A stretch of 64,000 nt of DNA from Pseudomonas sp. RIT409 (GTDB taxonomy: Bacteria > Pseudomonadota > Gammaproteobacteria > Pseudomonadales > Pseudomonadaceae): the NCBI RefSeq assembly GCF_003052515.2, contig NZ_QARE02000001.1, positions 124,001-188,000 of the forward strand, read 5' to 3'. A model generated the notes under the pieces. It was not told the DNA's origin. It did no database searches and saw nothing but the letters and a program-made list of their open reading frames with translations. The stretch's first letter is position 1. The number at the start of each line of letters is the position of its first letter. Positions 28,138 to 37,909 of this stretch are shown in pieces. The position numbers and the translations under genes are program-made.

Positions 28138-29187
28138 ATGAAACGCGCGGTGTACTGGCGTGACCTGAATGGCCTGCATGATGAATGGTCAGGTCTATAC
28201 GTTGAAGTGCAGGGGACCACAGCTCGCCCTGCACTTCACCTACTCACAGGCGTCAACGGCAGAATGACCCTCAAGCTCAGGGAACACCCCTTGTTTTGGG
28301 CCACGCTGGAACACAGCCACTACGGGGCCTGGCTAGTACGAAACGTCGGGGCAGCCGAGCCATGGGCACCTCCCTTCCCAGCCATCCGAAGCGCAGACGT
28401 CGGGCGGTTCGCAGGTCTGCCACCCATTGAGTGCATGCGGAGCTGGTGCCGTTACTTCGTCGAACGCTTGAGCGCGCCTGAATTAGGGTTTCTCATCCCT
28501 GGGCAATGGGTGGTTCAAGCACTTTTGCCAGTTGCAGACACCCTGCACGCCAGAGGCCGGTTGGGTGCCGCTGAGTGGCACTTCAAAACCGCCAGCGACG
28601 ACACCAACCGCTTGCCAGACTGGCAGCTTTCGGGTTCCACACTGCTGAGAAGCTTGCAAGCTGGGAGCCTACGCTGGATCGACTTTTCAGATGACCGTGA
28701 AGCGCTGATCGTGCTGCACGACGTTGATCCGTACGCCGACCGCTTGAAATGGTGGAGAAAGAAAGCCCGCGAAGGCACGCTGCCGCCAATCTTGCTCTGG
28801 TACGTGGCCGGACTTTCGGCGTTTGTCGTGATCGACGGCCATCACCGGCTTCATGCCGCGATCATGGAAAACGCCGCACCCCGCTTTGTGGTGATAGCCG
28901 CCAGTCGCAGCCAAACCATCAGTCATTGCCCCGAAATCCAACAGCGGGTGCTAGCTTCACTTTCGCGCCCAAGAGCGCGCAGGCTTAATCTGGATGTCGC
29001 TGCCAGTAACCGAGTACTGATTCAGGCGTTCGATGACAGGCCGTGTCTCGGTGCCTTAACCCATGGCTGGGCGAGCCCAGGAGAGGAACGCGCTTGGATT
29101 GATGAAGTCGGCCAGCGTGTACAACACATCGGCAAAACCGAGCACTTGCAAAACATCATAGACCGCTGTGAACCGGACACTGAATAA
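28138..29187 (+). CDS. Hypothetical protein with ParB/sulfiredoxin-like motif
   Basis: A 349-residue protein of no recognised named family. Its central part contains FVVIDGHHRLHAAIM at about residues 235-249, which resembles the phosphate- or nucleotide-binding DGHHR element of ParB/sulfiredoxin-fold proteins. The preceding DPYADRLKWWRKKAREGTLP would fit the specificity-determining region of such proteins. No helix-turn-helix or partner ParA is seen. The start at 28138 was chosen over 28102 because MKRAVYWRDL begins a coherent sequence. It lies alone inside a repeat-bounded block, followed by a broken DUF2628 gene. Confidence 0.7.
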   Translation: MKRAVYWRDLNGLHDEWSGLYVEVQGTTARPALHLLTGVNGRMTLKLREHPLFWATLEHSHYGAWLVRNVGAAEPWAPPFPAIRSADVGRFAGLPPIECMRSWCRYFVERLSAPELGFLIPGQWVVQALLPVADTLHARGRLGAAEWHFKTASDDTNRLPDWQLSGSTLLRSLQAGSLRWIDFSDDREALIVLHDVDPYADRLKWWRKKAREGTLPPILLWYVAGLSAFVVIDGHHRLHAAIMENAAPRFVVIAASRSQTISHCPEIQQRVLASLSRPRARRLNLDVAASNRVLIQAFDDRPCLGALTHGWASPGEERAWIDEVGQRVQHIGKTEHLQNIIDRCEPDTE

Positions 29188-29264
29188 CCAATGGAGTGAA
29201 TAGTGACCTAACGCACCCTGGATCAACTGGAGCGAATACACCATCAAGGACTTAAAGGACATAT

Positions 29265-29682
29265 ATGAATACTGAACGACTGCAACACACTCACACCTAC
29301 AGCCCGAAGTGGCAGGAGCGTTTTGAATTCTTTGAGCGCCTCGAACCCCTCGATAAAAAGGAAAAACGAAATGCTGCAAAATCCCTGGGGTTAAAAGTCG
29401 CTAAGGATAAATTTCAACTTCATCGCGTTCTTCTTCGGGATAATCTATTTCTTCGTATTGGGCTTGTGGAGACGCAATCTGTCGATGGTCGGCATCATTG
29501 TAGTGGTCTACTTGGCGATTGGATTCGGCTCAGTCATTCTCGATATTGAGATCTCTGCCTCTTTTAATCGTGGACTCGCTTGCGGCATTTATGCTTGGTA
29601 CGCTTGTACGGCGAACATTGCGTATTACCTCAAAGAAATTAAAGGCAACAACGGCTGGTACCCGTTCAAACTCCAACTGTAA
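29265..29682 (+). pseudogene. DUF2628 membrane protein, frameshifted
   Basis: Two overlapping frames together give a DUF2628-type protein. The soluble N-terminus has the W-x-x-R-F motif (SPKWQERFEFFERLEPLDKK), and a membrane part reads INFNFIAFFFGIIYFFVLGL and ends NNGWYPFKLQL. The frames join if one G is removed from the GG at 29405-29406. Without that, translation from 29265 ends at 29549 out of frame. The intact protein would have about 138 residues and three to four membrane helices. Function of the family is unknown. A genuine mutation and a sequencing error cannot be told apart here. Confidence 0.75.
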
Positions 29683-30673
29683 ATGCTAGCACTACAGGCT
29701 GAAGATTGGCGCTCTCCTGTGGCGAGAGACATCGAAATAATGCGGTCGCACCCCGTCATCTTGGCGATGAAAACCTCAGTTTTCCCTTAAAGGGTTCAGT
29801 CTTGTTCTCTCGCCGCCAAAGGCCTTGTCTGAGTGGGTAATAGCGTTTGCCATGACCCGGAGCTCGTATAACCCATGAAGACACTCTTAAAGGGCTGTCT
29901 CTTAGCAATCACGTAACTTGGCCGTTTGCAACCCTCTGCGTCGGATGTGGATTCAATAGGGCAACAGCCTCAAGACTAGGTACATATTTTTTTGCGCTTA
30001 CCATTTAAGAGTGTGGACTCGCAACAAAGGAGGCGCTCCCAACCTGGTCAGCCTCATACTAGATTTGTGTCGTCATTCTGACGATTTGGGGCGCCATTGC
30101 GATTCAATCCAGCAAAGGGAATCCAGAGTTTGCGTTGGTTCTCGCGCTGCTGCTGAATGGCTTCGGGCACACCGTCAGGGCTTGGCGGCCTTCCGGAAGG
30201 GGGAAGTCACTGATAGCCCAAGAGCACTTCACAAAAAAGCGGTCGCCTGTAAAGCCTGAGTGGTTCTGGCTCGCAGTGTTCTACAAAGCTCTTCTACATC
30301 GATATCCGCCTGAACGCCTTGCTCAAGCCCCGGATTCACGATGTGGACTGGAAAACAGAATGATCATTGCCCAAGCTGACACGGAGAAACGTCATCTAGA
30401 GTTTTCGATTCCGATCATGCCAGGACTTGAACCCCGTATCCACCGCCTGCTTGAGGCTGCGCGCTAAGCCGGTTTCCAACCGCACGCACCAACGACAGCA
30501 ATTCATTACGACTTCTTACTCGGGAAGTGGCGAAATCGTTGACACCACGACCGCGATTCGTCCGATCAATATCGACATCACCTGCGCGAAACTATGGCTT
30601 ACCCCAGACAGCTGCTGGTTTGCGCATTCGAGAATGCCTCTACTTTCGTCCAAGCCCGCGTCCCGCCTAGCTT
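29683..30673. other. 1 kb without a confident gene; one membrane-protein-like fragment
   Basis: Between the DUF2628 relic and the right repeat no complete gene is evident. A frame from about 30061 (just after a TAG) to 30468 reads TIWGAIAIQSSKGNPEFALV and continues with further hydrophobic residues. It has no acceptable start codon and no known family, so it may be a decayed gene. The remaining sequence appears to be debris. Confidence 0.5.
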
Positions 30674-30729
30674 CAGACGAAAAAAAACCCGAGAATTCAC
30701 ACTTGCGTGGACCTCTCAGGTTTTGAAGA
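30674..30729. repeat. Right copy of the 56-bp direct repeat, terminator of tRNA-Lys
   Basis: This segment abuts the 3' end of tRNA-Lys and acts as its terminator on the minus strand. Relative to the copy at 27005 it carries two substitutions, one of which breaks a pair in the stem (TCTCAGG instead of TCTCGGG). The eight-T tract is retained. Confidence 0.92.
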
Positions 30730-30805
30730 TGGTGGGTCGTGTAGGATTCGAACCTACGACCAATTGGTTAAAAGCCAACTGCTCTACCAACTGAGCTAAC
30801 GACCC
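30730..30805 (-). tRNA. tRNA-Lys (TTT)
   Basis: A 76-nt tRNA with encoded CCA, acceptor stem GGGTCGT pairing with ACGACCC, anticodon TTT in CTTTTAA, and a canonical T-loop GGTTCGAATCC. It decodes AAA and AAG. Confidence 0.98.
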
Positions 30806-30868
30806 GCTTCGTGGTGGCGCGTATATTACTGATTTTTCTCAGTAATTCAACACCCCATCGAAAAAAAA

Positions 30869-31543
30869 TCAAAAATAATGAGTTGGGTCGGGAATGCCCG
30901 CGGTTGCGAAGCCTTCGGCGCGCAGGCGGCAGCTGTCACATTTGCCGCATGCCCGGCCCTGATCGTCCGCCTGATAGCAAGAAACGGTCAGGCCGTAATC
31001 AACGCCGAGACGCGTACCAGCCTTGACGATGTCAGCTTTGCTGAGCATCTGCAGCGGCGCCTGAATGGTGAACCCCTGCCCTTCCACGCCTGCCTTCGTT
31101 GCGAGATTGGCCATCCGCTCGAACGACTCGACGAATTCAGGGCGGCAGTCGGGGTAACCGGAATAATCGACGGCGTTGACGCCGATGAAGATGTCACGGG
31201 CACCCAGCACCTCGGCCCAGCCCAACGCCAGCGAGAGAAACACGGTGTTACGGGCAGGCACGTAGGTTACGGGAATGCCTTCGCTCGGGGCTTCAGGCAC
31301 ATCGATGGAGCTGTCAGTCAACGCCGAACCGCCGATGCCGTTCAAATTCAGGCCAATCACTTTATGCTCGACCACGCCCAGATCCCTGGCCACACGCTCT
31401 GCCGCCTGAAGTTCGGCGCGGTGACGCTGGCCGTAATCGAAGCTCATGGTGTAGCAGGCAAAACCATCAGCCTTGGCCATGGCCACAACCGTTGCTGAAT
31501 CCAGCCCCCCGGACAGCAAAATTACCGCTTTTTTCTCAGTCAT
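30869..31543 (-). CDS. queC: 7-cyano-7-deazaguanine synthase
   Basis: The 224-residue enzyme converts 7-carboxy-7-deazaguanine to preQ0 with ATP and ammonia in queuosine biosynthesis. The PP-loop SGGLDSA is at residues 11-17. The zinc site is formed by [17 protein letters not shown] near the C-terminus. Two starts are possible: 31558 ([10 protein letters not shown]) and 31543 ([10 protein letters not shown]). The second matches the usual family N-terminus. It lies directly after queE, and the two probably share a transcript. Confidence 0.95.
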   Translation of the reverse strand: MTEKKAVILLSGGLDSATVVAMAKADGFACYTMSFDYGQRHRAELQAAERVARDLGVVEHKVIGLNLNGIGGSALTDSSIDVPEAPSEGIPVTYVPARNTVFLSLALGWAEVLGARDIFIGVNAVDYSGYPDCRPEFVESFERMANLATKAGVEGQGFTIQAPLQMLSKADIVKAGTRLGVDYGLTVSCYQADDQGRACGKCDSCRLRAEGFATAGIPDPTHYF

Positions 31544-31559
31544 CGTTTGTCCACTCATA

Positions 31560-32207
31560 TCAGCGCCCCGGCTCGTCGTCCCAGAGAATCTTGTGCAACT
31601 GGAGCTGCATCCGGACAGGCAGGTTATCGGCCACGATCCAGTCCGCCAGATCTCTGGCCGGCAGGTCATGCGCTACGGGTGAAAAGAGCACCTCACCGGC
31701 ACGCCGCTCGAGGCCATACTGAATCAGCTTGGAAACCGCCCAGTCGTAATCCTCACGCGAGCAGATCACGAACTTGACCTGATCGTGGGGCGTCAACAGC
31801 TCGATGTTTTCGTAGCGGTTGCGTGCCACCTCTTTCGACCCTGGGGTCTTGAGGTCGACGACACGACTGACGCGCGAATCGACCTTTGAAATATCCAGCG
31901 CGCCACTGGTCTCGAGAGAGACTTCATAACCGGCATCGCACAGGCGCTCAAGCAGTTTGATCGCATTCGGCTGAGCCAGCGGCTCCCCGCCGGTGACGCA
32001 GACGTAACGAGGGCGATAACTGGCCACTTGCTGCATGAGCGAGTCGAGTGATTGAAGGGTGCCACCGCTGAAAGCGTATTCGCTGTCGCAGTAACCACAT
32101 CGCAGAGGGCAACCAGTGAGGCGCACAAAAACGGTAGGCAAGCCTGCCGTGCGCGTTTCACCCTGCAAAGAGTAGAAAACTTCGGTGATGCGTAATGTGT
32201 CTTGCAT
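31560..32207 (-). CDS. queE: 7-carboxy-7-deazaguanine synthase
   Basis: The 215-residue radical SAM enzyme rearranges 6-carboxy-tetrahydropterin to 7-carboxy-7-deazaguanine, one step before QueC. The cluster motif CPLRCGYC places the three iron-sulfur cysteines at 33, 37 and 40 (CX3CX2C). The SAM motif GGEPLAQ follows. The start at 32207 ([17 protein letters not shown]) fits the family. No preQ1 riboswitch could be recognised upstream. Confidence 0.95.
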   Translation of the reverse strand: MQDTLRITEVFYSLQGETRTAGLPTVFVRLTGCPLRCGYCDSEYAFSGGTLQSLDSLMQQVASYRPRYVCVTGGEPLAQPNAIKLLERLCDAGYEVSLETSGALDISKVDSRVSRVVDLKTPGSKEVARNRYENIELLTPHDQVKFVICSREDYDWAVSKLIQYGLERRAGEVLFSPVAHDLPARDLADWIVADNLPVRMQLQLHKILWDDEPGR

Positions 32208-32330
32208 AAGGGCCACGGGCGTAACGGCTAAACAGGCCATCCGCCTCCGTCAGGCACTTCTGTGCACCCTGCGCTCGCAGAATCCACGGAAGCGTAATCA
32301 ATACCGGAATTTCGGGTGCGAGATTCTAAC

Positions 32331-32357
32331 GAAAAAAGCCGCGCAACGCGCGGCTTT
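32331..32357 (-). terminator. Terminator of the tol-pal-cpoB operon
   Basis: A 10-bp stem (AAAGCCGCGC and complement, three-base loop) followed on the minus strand by six T residues lies 30 bp beyond the cpoB stop codon. Confidence 0.92.
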
Positions 32358-32386
32358 CTTGAACCGAAGGTCAGCTTGACCGAAAG

Positions 32387-33208
32387 TCAGAGACGCTGGA
32401 GGTCCCGCTGGGCCAGTTGGGCAGCCGAAGTACCGGGGTACTGTGCCACAACCTGCTGCAGAATGCCCTTGACCTTGTCGGTGTGGCCGAGGCGACGTTC
32501 GACATCTGCAAGCTTGTATAGCGAGTCAGGCACTTTGGCGTGCTTGGGGTAAAGCTGGCTGACTTTGGCAAACGCTTGACCAGCACCCTGCAGATCACCT
32601 TTGGCCAGGTTCACTTCACCCAGCCAATACTGCGCGTTGCCCGCATACTGACTGTTAGGATACTTGCGCAGGAAGGCCGAAAACGCCTGGCTCGCCTTGT
32701 CGAAATCCTTGGCCTTGATCAGGTCGAATGCTGCATCGTAGTAGAGCTTTTCCTTCGCCGGATCACCCGGCTCGCTGCTAGCCTGAGGCGCTTGTGCGCC
32801 CGCGGGGGCTGCGGGGGTTCCGCCGGCATTCACAGCGCCGTCGGAAGAGGAATTATTGGCAGTTGGTGCGCTGGGTGCGACACCCGCTCCGATACGGGAG
32901 TCGAGATCCTTGTAACGATCCAGCGCCTCTTGTTTCATTTGCTGGATATCGTTCTGCTGGACTTCGACAATTCCGCGCAGACGCGAAATTTCATCCTGCA
33001 TTTGCTGCAACTGCATGAACAGCTGACCTTGCGCCGAAGGCTGGGCCGAAGCCCCGCCTCCGGCGTAGGCGCCCGCCGTACCGTAACCCGATGGCGGATA
33101 ACTGCTGCCAGCGGAGCCAGAGTTGTCATCGACCACAGGAACCGCACCCATCGCAGTGAAAGGAAGGGTGAGAGCCAAAACGGTTAAAGCACGGCGGCAC
33201 GTTCGCAT
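32387..33208 (-). CDS. cpoB: Cell division coordinator CpoB (YbgF)
   Basis: The 273-residue periplasmic protein links peptidoglycan synthesis with outer-membrane constriction during division by modulating PBP1B together with Tol. It has a signal peptide ending about residue 21 (TAMGAV), and a coiled coil around residues 60-100 (LFMQLQQMQDEISRLRGIVE) that forms trimers. After a low-complexity linker come the TPR repeats (about 155-270). It is the last gene of the Tol-Pal cluster. Confidence 0.94.
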   Translation of the reverse strand: MRTCRRALTVLALTLPFTAMGAVPVVDDNSGSAGSSYPPSGYGTAGAYAGGGASAQPSAQGQLFMQLQQMQDEISRLRGIVEVQQNDIQQMKQEALDRYKDLDSRIGAGVAPSAPTANNSSSDGAVNAGGTPAAPAGAQAPQASSEPGDPAKEKLYYDAAFDLIKAKDFDKASQAFSAFLRKYPNSQYAGNAQYWLGEVNLAKGDLQGAGQAFAKVSQLYPKHAKVPDSLYKLADVERRLGHTDKVKGILQQVVAQYPGTSAAQLAQRDLQRL

Positions 33209-33214
33209 GTCAAA

Positions 33215-33715
33215 TTACTTACGCAGTTCGACGCGACGGTTTTGAGCCCAGGATTGCTCGTCGTTGCCGGTAGCAACTGGACGCTCTTCACCGTAGGAAA
33301 CGACTTCCAACTGAGCTGGCGATACGCCTTGCAGAACCAGGTAGCGCTGAACGGCTTTCGCACGACGCTCGCCCAGAGCCAGGTTGTACTCGCGGGTACC
33401 ACGTTCGTCGGTGTTACCTTCCAGAACAACGCGAGCGCCGTTAGCTTTCAGGTCCTTGGCGTGAACGTCCAGAGCGCGCATGGCTTCTGGCTTCAGGTCA
33501 GAACTGTCGTATTCGAAGTAGAAAGTGGTGATAGCGCGCAGAGCGGCTTCTTCGCTCAGGGAGCCGTCAACGGCACCGGTGTTTGCGCCGTAACCAGCGT
33601 TTGGATCGACAGCAGCGCCTTGACCGGCATTGTCGCCGCCTTTGGAGGAGCAACCTACAGCTACAGCCATGGCCAGAGCCAGCGCAGCAAATTTACCAAA
33701 CTTCAGCATTTCCAT
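33215..33715 (-). CDS. pal: Peptidoglycan-associated lipoprotein Pal (OprL)
   Basis: The 166-residue outer-membrane lipoprotein binds peptidoglycan and TolB to hold the envelope together. The lipobox is AVAVGCSS. The OmpA-like domain contains [13 protein letters not shown], then [20 protein letters not shown], the diaminopimelate-binding region. The sequence is close to P. aeruginosa OprL. The start MEMLKFGKF at 33715 is the conserved form. Confidence 0.97.
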   Translation of the reverse strand: MEMLKFGKFAALALAMAVAVGCSSKGGDNAGQGAAVDPNAGYGANTGAVDGSLSEEAALRAITTFYFEYDSSDLKPEAMRALDVHAKDLKANGARVVLEGNTDERGTREYNLALGERRAKAVQRYLVLQGVSPAQLEVVSYGEERPVATGNDEQSWAQNRRVELRK

Positions 33716-33767
33716 CGTGAAACTCCTAATGAACCCCAGTGTGTTAAGTAAAACGTAAAGCGCCGCG

Positions 33768-35069
33768 TCAGTTCAGGTAAGGGGACCAGGAAGGTTCTCT
33801 GACTTCGCCTTGAGCGGTAGGAAGCGGGAGCCTTACGCGTCCATTGATGGACACGAGCATCAAGACTCCCCGGCCCTGCTGGCGGGTGGCGTAGATTACC
33901 ATGGTGCCGTTGGGCGCAACAGTAGGCGACTCATCAAGGTTGCTGTCCGTAAGGATTTTTACGCTGCCGCGCTGCAAATCCTGAGCGGCCACCTTGAAGT
34001 TGGTGAAACCGTCTTGGCGATGGATCATGACCAACGTCTTTTCATCAGCCGACAACTTCGGGTTGGCGTTGTAGTTGCCGATGAAAGTCACGCGTTCGGC
34101 GCCACCACCATTAATGCTGGTTTTATAGATCTGCGGTTTGCCACCACGATCGGAAGTGAAATAAATGGTCGAACCATCTTTACCGAAGAATGGCTCGGTA
34201 TCGATAGACGAATCATTGGTCACGCGCGAAAGCTGACGGGACGCCAGGTTCATCACGTAGATTTCCGGGTTGCCGTCCTTGGACAGAACCATCGCCAGCT
34301 TGCTGCCGTCGGGCGACCAGGCAGGCGCGCCGTTCAGGCCCTCGAAGTTGGTGATCTGCTCGCGACGCCCTGTGTCGATGTGCTGGACGAAGATGCGCGG
34401 ACGCTTCTGCTCGAACGATACGTACGCGATACGTTTGCCGTCCGGAGCAAACCGCGGAGACAGGATCGGCTCGCGGGACTGCAACAACGTGACAGCACGA
34501 GCACCGTCGTAATCCGAACGTTGCAAGGTATAGCGGGTGTTGTTGCCGCCAAAGCGTTCGGCGGTGACGTAGAGCATGCGCGTGGAGAACGCCCCCTTGA
34601 TACCGGTCAGCTTTTCGAATGACTGGTCAGAGATGTAGTGCGCCATGTCACGCAACTGGTCGGTCGTGCCCGAGACGTTTCCGGTCAACACCTGCTGCTC
34701 GGTCGCGACGTTGAACAGCGCGTACTGAACCTGTAGACGTCCGCCTGACGGCACGATATTGCCGACCATCACGTATTGGGCGCCCAGCGCCTTCCAGTCA
34801 CGGAAAATGACTTCACTGGCCTGGCTCGGCTGGCTGATCATGTTTTCCTTGGGAATCGGCGAGTAGTACCCAGAATTCAGCAGGTCGCTGCTGATGATCT
34901 GAGCCATGTCCTCAGGCAAGACGCTACCGCCCTGCAAACCGAACGGCACGACAGCAATGGGCGTGGCACGGTCGCTGCCACTGGTGACCAGAATGTTCTT
35001 TTCGTCGGCAGCGGCGAAACCCGCTGCACAACATAGAACGACAAGCAATCCTCGAAGAAGGTTAATCAC
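33768..35069 (-). CDS. tolB: Tol-Pal system protein TolB
   Basis: The 433-residue periplasmic protein has a signal peptide ending AAADE (residue 22), an N-terminal domain that binds TolA, and a six-bladed beta propeller that binds Pal. The propeller blades show the repeats [23 protein letters not shown] and similar. Translation starts at GTG (35069), overlapping the tolA stop codon by four bases (GTGA), so the genes are translationally coupled. Confidence 0.97.
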   Translation of the reverse strand: MINLLRGLLVVLCCAAGFAAADEKNILVTSGSDRATPIAVVPFGLQGGSVLPEDMAQIISSDLLNSGYYSPIPKENMISQPSQASEVIFRDWKALGAQYVMVGNIVPSGGRLQVQYALFNVATEQQVLTGNVSGTTDQLRDMAHYISDQSFEKLTGIKGAFSTRMLYVTAERFGGNNTRYTLQRSDYDGARAVTLLQSREPILSPRFAPDGKRIAYVSFEQKRPRIFVQHIDTGRREQITNFEGLNGAPAWSPDGSKLAMVLSKDGNPEIYVMNLASRQLSRVTNDSSIDTEPFFGKDGSTIYFTSDRGGKPQIYKTSINGGGAERVTFIGNYNANPKLSADEKTLVMIHRQDGFTNFKVAAQDLQRGSVKILTDSNLDESPTVAPNGTMVIYATRQQGRGVLMLVSINGRVRLPLPTAQGEVREPSWSPYLN

Positions 35070-36136
35070 AAGGCTAGATCCTCAGGTGTGAATGTCATCT
35101 TGAATGACCGGTAAGGTGCGAAATCCGAAGGTTTCAGCCCCTGCATCTCTGTCAAACGACCAATGTTCTTGACCGCCGCGACAGCCGAGCTGTCGAACGG
35201 ACCGTCCCCACTGGTTTTGGCCACACTCACCGAAGTGATGGTGCCATCTGGCAACATGGCGATCTGCAACACAACCGTCATACCCTTGCGTGCCGAAGGT
35301 GGACGAGCCCAGCCTTCCGCAGCGCGAGAGCGAATCAGGTCGTCGAAGTTACCCGCAGTCTCGTCACCCCGCTCATCGGCCAGCGCCTGCTGGCGTTCCG
35401 GCTTGTCAGAGAGCAAATCGGCCAGTGCCTGGGCTTTCTTCTCTTCCGCTGACTTACGGGCTGCGTCCTGGGCTTTCTTCTTCGCATCGTCAGCCGCTTT
35501 TTTCTTGGCGTCTTCAGCCGCTTTCTTTTTCGCGTCTTCGGCGGCCTTTTTCTTCGCGTCTTCCGCAGCCTGCTTCTTGGCATCCTCCGCGGCCTGCTTC
35601 TTGGCCTCTTCGGCAGCCGCACGCTTGGCGTCTTCCTCGGCCTTTTTCTTGGCGTCGTCTTCCGCTTTTTTCTTGGCTATGTCCGCGAGTTGCTTCTCTT
35701 CGGCGGCCTTTTTTGCATCTTCCGCTTTCTTGGCTTCAGCTTTTTTCGCCTCATCGGCCTTTTTGGCCTCCTCGGCTTTCTTCGCCTCCTCAGCCTTCTG
35801 TTCTTCGGCCTTTTGAGCGGCATCGGCTTTCTTTTGTTCCGCCGCCTTGATGGCCTCTTGCTCGACTTTCTTTTGCTCCATCTGCTCGACCTCTGTCTGT
35901 CGTGCAGCGGACTTTTTCGCCTCGCCGGCAAGCTTCTGGTTGGTCTGGGTCGTTGCCTGGCTTTTCGACTTCAACTGATAAAGCGTGGCCTGAACGATCG
36001 GCCTGGCTTCCGGCAGCTCCGGCGTCATCGCGAAGCTGACGAACAGCAGACCAAAAATCAGGACGTGCAATGCCACGGCCCATACCGAGGGCCAGAAGTA
36101 GCTTTCCGAGGCTGACGGCTCTCGAATCGGCTGCAT
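35066..36136 (-). CDS. tolA: Cell envelope integrity protein TolA
   Basis: The 356-residue inner-membrane protein couples proton motive force from TolQR to TolB and Pal. It has one N-terminal membrane helix (about residues 15-38) and a long Ala/Lys/Glu-rich helical domain (about 60-245) made of near-repeats such as [15 protein letters not shown]-terminal globular domain follows. The repetitive middle produces long spurious frames on the other strand. ATGA overlap with tolR upstream. Confidence 0.96.
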   Translation of the reverse strand: MQPIREPSASESYFWPSVWAVALHVLIFGLLFVSFAMTPELPEARPIVQATLYQLKSKSQATTQTNQKLAGEAKKSAARQTEVEQMEQKKVEQEAIKAAEQKKADAAQKAEEQKAEEAKKAEEAKKADEAKKAEAKKAEDAKKAAEEKQLADIAKKKAEDDAKKKAEEDAKRAAAEEAKKQAAEDAKKQAAEDAKKKAAEDAKKKAAEDAKKKAADDAKKKAQDAARKSAEEKKAQALADLLSDKPERQQALADERGDETAGNFDDLIRSRAAEGWARPPSARKGMTVVLQIAMLPDGTITSVSVAKTSGDGPFDSSAVAAVKNIGRLTEMQGLKPSDFAPYRSFKMTFTPEDLAL

Positions 36137-36600
36137 CAGGGCGCCTCGGTAATCAGACCAACGTTCCCGACTCCGGCTTTCTGCAACCCGCCCATCGTGC
36201 CCATCACGGCACCGTAGTCCACGGATTTGTCGCCTCGAATGAACACCTGAGTCTGTTTGCCGGCGTCACGCCCCGCCGCGATGATCTTGGTCACGGCGCT
36301 GGTCAGTTGCGGCAAGGTCATGGCCTTGTCCATCTGTTTGTCGGTATCGACCTCGCTGCCAAGGTTCCAGTAATAGGTCTTGTCAGCCTTGATCGAAATG
36401 GTCAGGACCTGGTTGTTGTTGTCCTGCGGCAACGCCTCACTGGAGACTTTGGGCAGGTCGACTTTCACGCCCTGGTTAATCATTGGCGCCGTCACCATAA
36501 AGATGACCAGCAGCACCAGCATCACGTCGATGTAAGGCACCACGTTCATTTCGGCGACCGGCTTGCGTTTGCTGCGTCGGCCGCGAGCGATTAAAGCCAT
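36136..36600 (-). CDS. tolR: Tol-Pal system protein TolR
   Basis: The 154-residue ExbD/TolR-family protein has one membrane helix (about residues 20-42). The helix begins NVVPYIDVMLVLLVIFMV, and its Asp is the proton-conducting residue. The periplasmic domain follows. It works with TolQ as the motor of the Tol complex. The stop overlaps the tolA start (ATGA). Confidence 0.96.
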   Translation of the reverse strand: MALIARGRRSKRKPVAEMNVVPYIDVMLVLLVIFMVTAPMINQGVKVDLPKVSSEALPQDNNNQVLTISIKADKTYYWNLGSEVDTDKQMDKAMTLPQLTSAVTKIIAAGRDAGKQTQVFIRGDKSVDYGAVMGTMGGLQKAGVGNVGLITEAP

Positions 36601-36614
36601 TGGGAAATACCTGC

Positions 36615-37310
36615 TCAGTCTTCGCTGGTGTGCACTTTACGGTGCAAAATGGCCTGGAATTCGTCGGCGAAGGTGTAGTAGCGGCCAATCAGAATCTCGC
36701 CACGGGCAGAGAAACGGTTGTAGGCCACTACGGCCGGAATCGCAGCGAACAGGCCGATGGCGGTCGCGATCAGCGCTTCGGCAATACCCGGAGCGACAGT
36801 GGCGAGCGTGGCTTGCTGGGCCGTTGCCAGGCCGCGGAAGGAGTTCATGATCCCCCAGACGGTACCGAACAAACCGACATAGGGACTGGTGGAGCCGACG
36901 GTCGCGAGGAACGGCAGACTCTGCTCGAGCTTTTCTTCTTCGCGGGAAATGGCAACGCGCATGGCACGGGCCACACCTTCCATGACCGCATCCGGATCAA
37001 CGCCCGGTTGCTGGCGCAGACGAGAAAATTCCTTGAAGCCGGCGCGGAAGATCTGCTCGACGCCAGAATCCGGGTCCGGGTTGCTACCGGCCTGACGGTA
37101 CAGCTTGGACAGGTCGATGCCCGACCAGAAACGCTCTTCGAAGCTGTCCAGCGCGCGGCGCCCGGCACGCAGCATCGCGCTGCGCTGAAAGATCATGATC
37201 CACGATGTGACCGATGCGGCCACCAGGATCAGCATCACCAACTGAACCACCACGCTGGCATTGCTGACCAAACTCCACATGGAGGTATGGTCGACGACGT
37301 TAGCTTCCAC
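36615..37310 (-). CDS. tolQ: Tol-Pal system protein TolQ
   Basis: The 231-residue MotA/TolQ/ExbB-family protein has three membrane helices. The first is near residues 15-38, and the others flank the conserved [13 protein letters not shown] motif. The reading frame extends upstream, but the conserved N-terminus ([18 protein letters not shown]) starts with the GTG at 37310. That start lies inside the end of ybgC, an 11-base overlap. Confidence 0.96.
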   Translation of the reverse strand: MEANVVDHTSMWSLVSNASVVVQLVMLILVAASVTSWIMIFQRSAMLRAGRRALDSFEERFWSGIDLSKLYRQAGSNPDPDSGVEQIFRAGFKEFSRLRQQPGVDPDAVMEGVARAMRVAISREEEKLEQSLPFLATVGSTSPYVGLFGTVWGIMNSFRGLATAQQATLATVAPGIAEALIATAIGLFAAIPAVVAYNRFSARGEILIGRYYTFADEFQAILHRKVHTSED

Positions 37311-37770
37311 GCTGTATCTCCTGCTCTGAATGTGTACCCGCGCCGCTCTGACCGGCAAAGGCCGCGCGCAGAGTTTCGGGAATGGCCCGGGGTTTGAAAC
37401 TGTCGGCGCGTACACACGCCACCAAAAACCGCCCTTCGCAGAGCAGTACATTATCCACAGCCCGCCTGACACATTGCTGAAAGCGCAGGCTGGCGCGGTT
37501 CAATTCGATCACTTCGGCGCTGATCAGCAGTTCGTCGTCCAGCCGCGCGGGCGAGTGGTAACGCGCCTCGCTGGAATGCACGACGAACAACAGGTTCTCG
37601 TCGTCGGCCATCGCGGATTGGGCAAAGCCCAGCTCCCGCAACCGTTCGGTTCGAGCCCGCTCCATGAATTTCAGGTAATTGACGTAGTAGACGACGCCGC
37701 CGGCATCGGTGTCTTCGTAATAAACGCGACAGCGATGTGCGAACGGCTGGGCCCCGTTTTGCGCGCGCAT
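37300..37770 (-). CDS. ybgC: Acyl-CoA thioesterase YbgC
   Basis: The 156-residue hotdog-fold thioesterase hydrolyses short or acyl-ACP/CoA thioesters and accompanies the Tol genes in most gammaproteobacteria. The active-site motif [19 protein letters not shown] contains the catalytic Asp. It is the first gene of the Tol-Pal operon and overlaps the tolQ start. Confidence 0.94.
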   Translation of the reverse strand: MRAQNGAQPFAHRCRVYYEDTDAGGVVYYVNYLKFMERARTERLRELGFAQSAMADDENLLFVVHSSEARYHSPARLDDELLISAEVIELNRASLRFQQCVRRAVDNVLLCEGRFLVACVRADSFKPRAIPETLRAAFAGQSGAGTHSEQEIQRGS

Positions 37771-37909
37771 ACTCTAGTGCTTACTCCTCAGGTTGCCAAT
37801 CCGGCCAGGCAACTGTTTTTTATCGATTTTCATGACGCTGGGCAATGTGACACTGCCTCGACTGCCCGTCAGACCATCAAACGCACGAATTGATCGGTCA
37901 ATCGCCTGC

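Noticed and set aside
30594..30794. Frame ending VGRVGFEPTTNWLKANCSTN
   Set aside because: This is the well-known spurious translation of the complement of tRNA-Lys, not a protein.
32208..32330. preQ1 riboswitch upstream of queE
   Set aside because: No conserved pseudoknot or C-rich loop could be recognised in the spacer.
35163..35816. Long Ala/Ser/Phe-rich frame on the plus strand
   Set aside because: It is the antisense of the Lys/Ala/Glu repeats of tolA; low-complexity mirror coding.
37771..37909. Terminator GTTGCC/GGCAAC with T-run between ruvB and ybgC
   Set aside because: The T-run lies on the plus strand, where no gene is being terminated; on the transcribed strand it lacks a T-tract.
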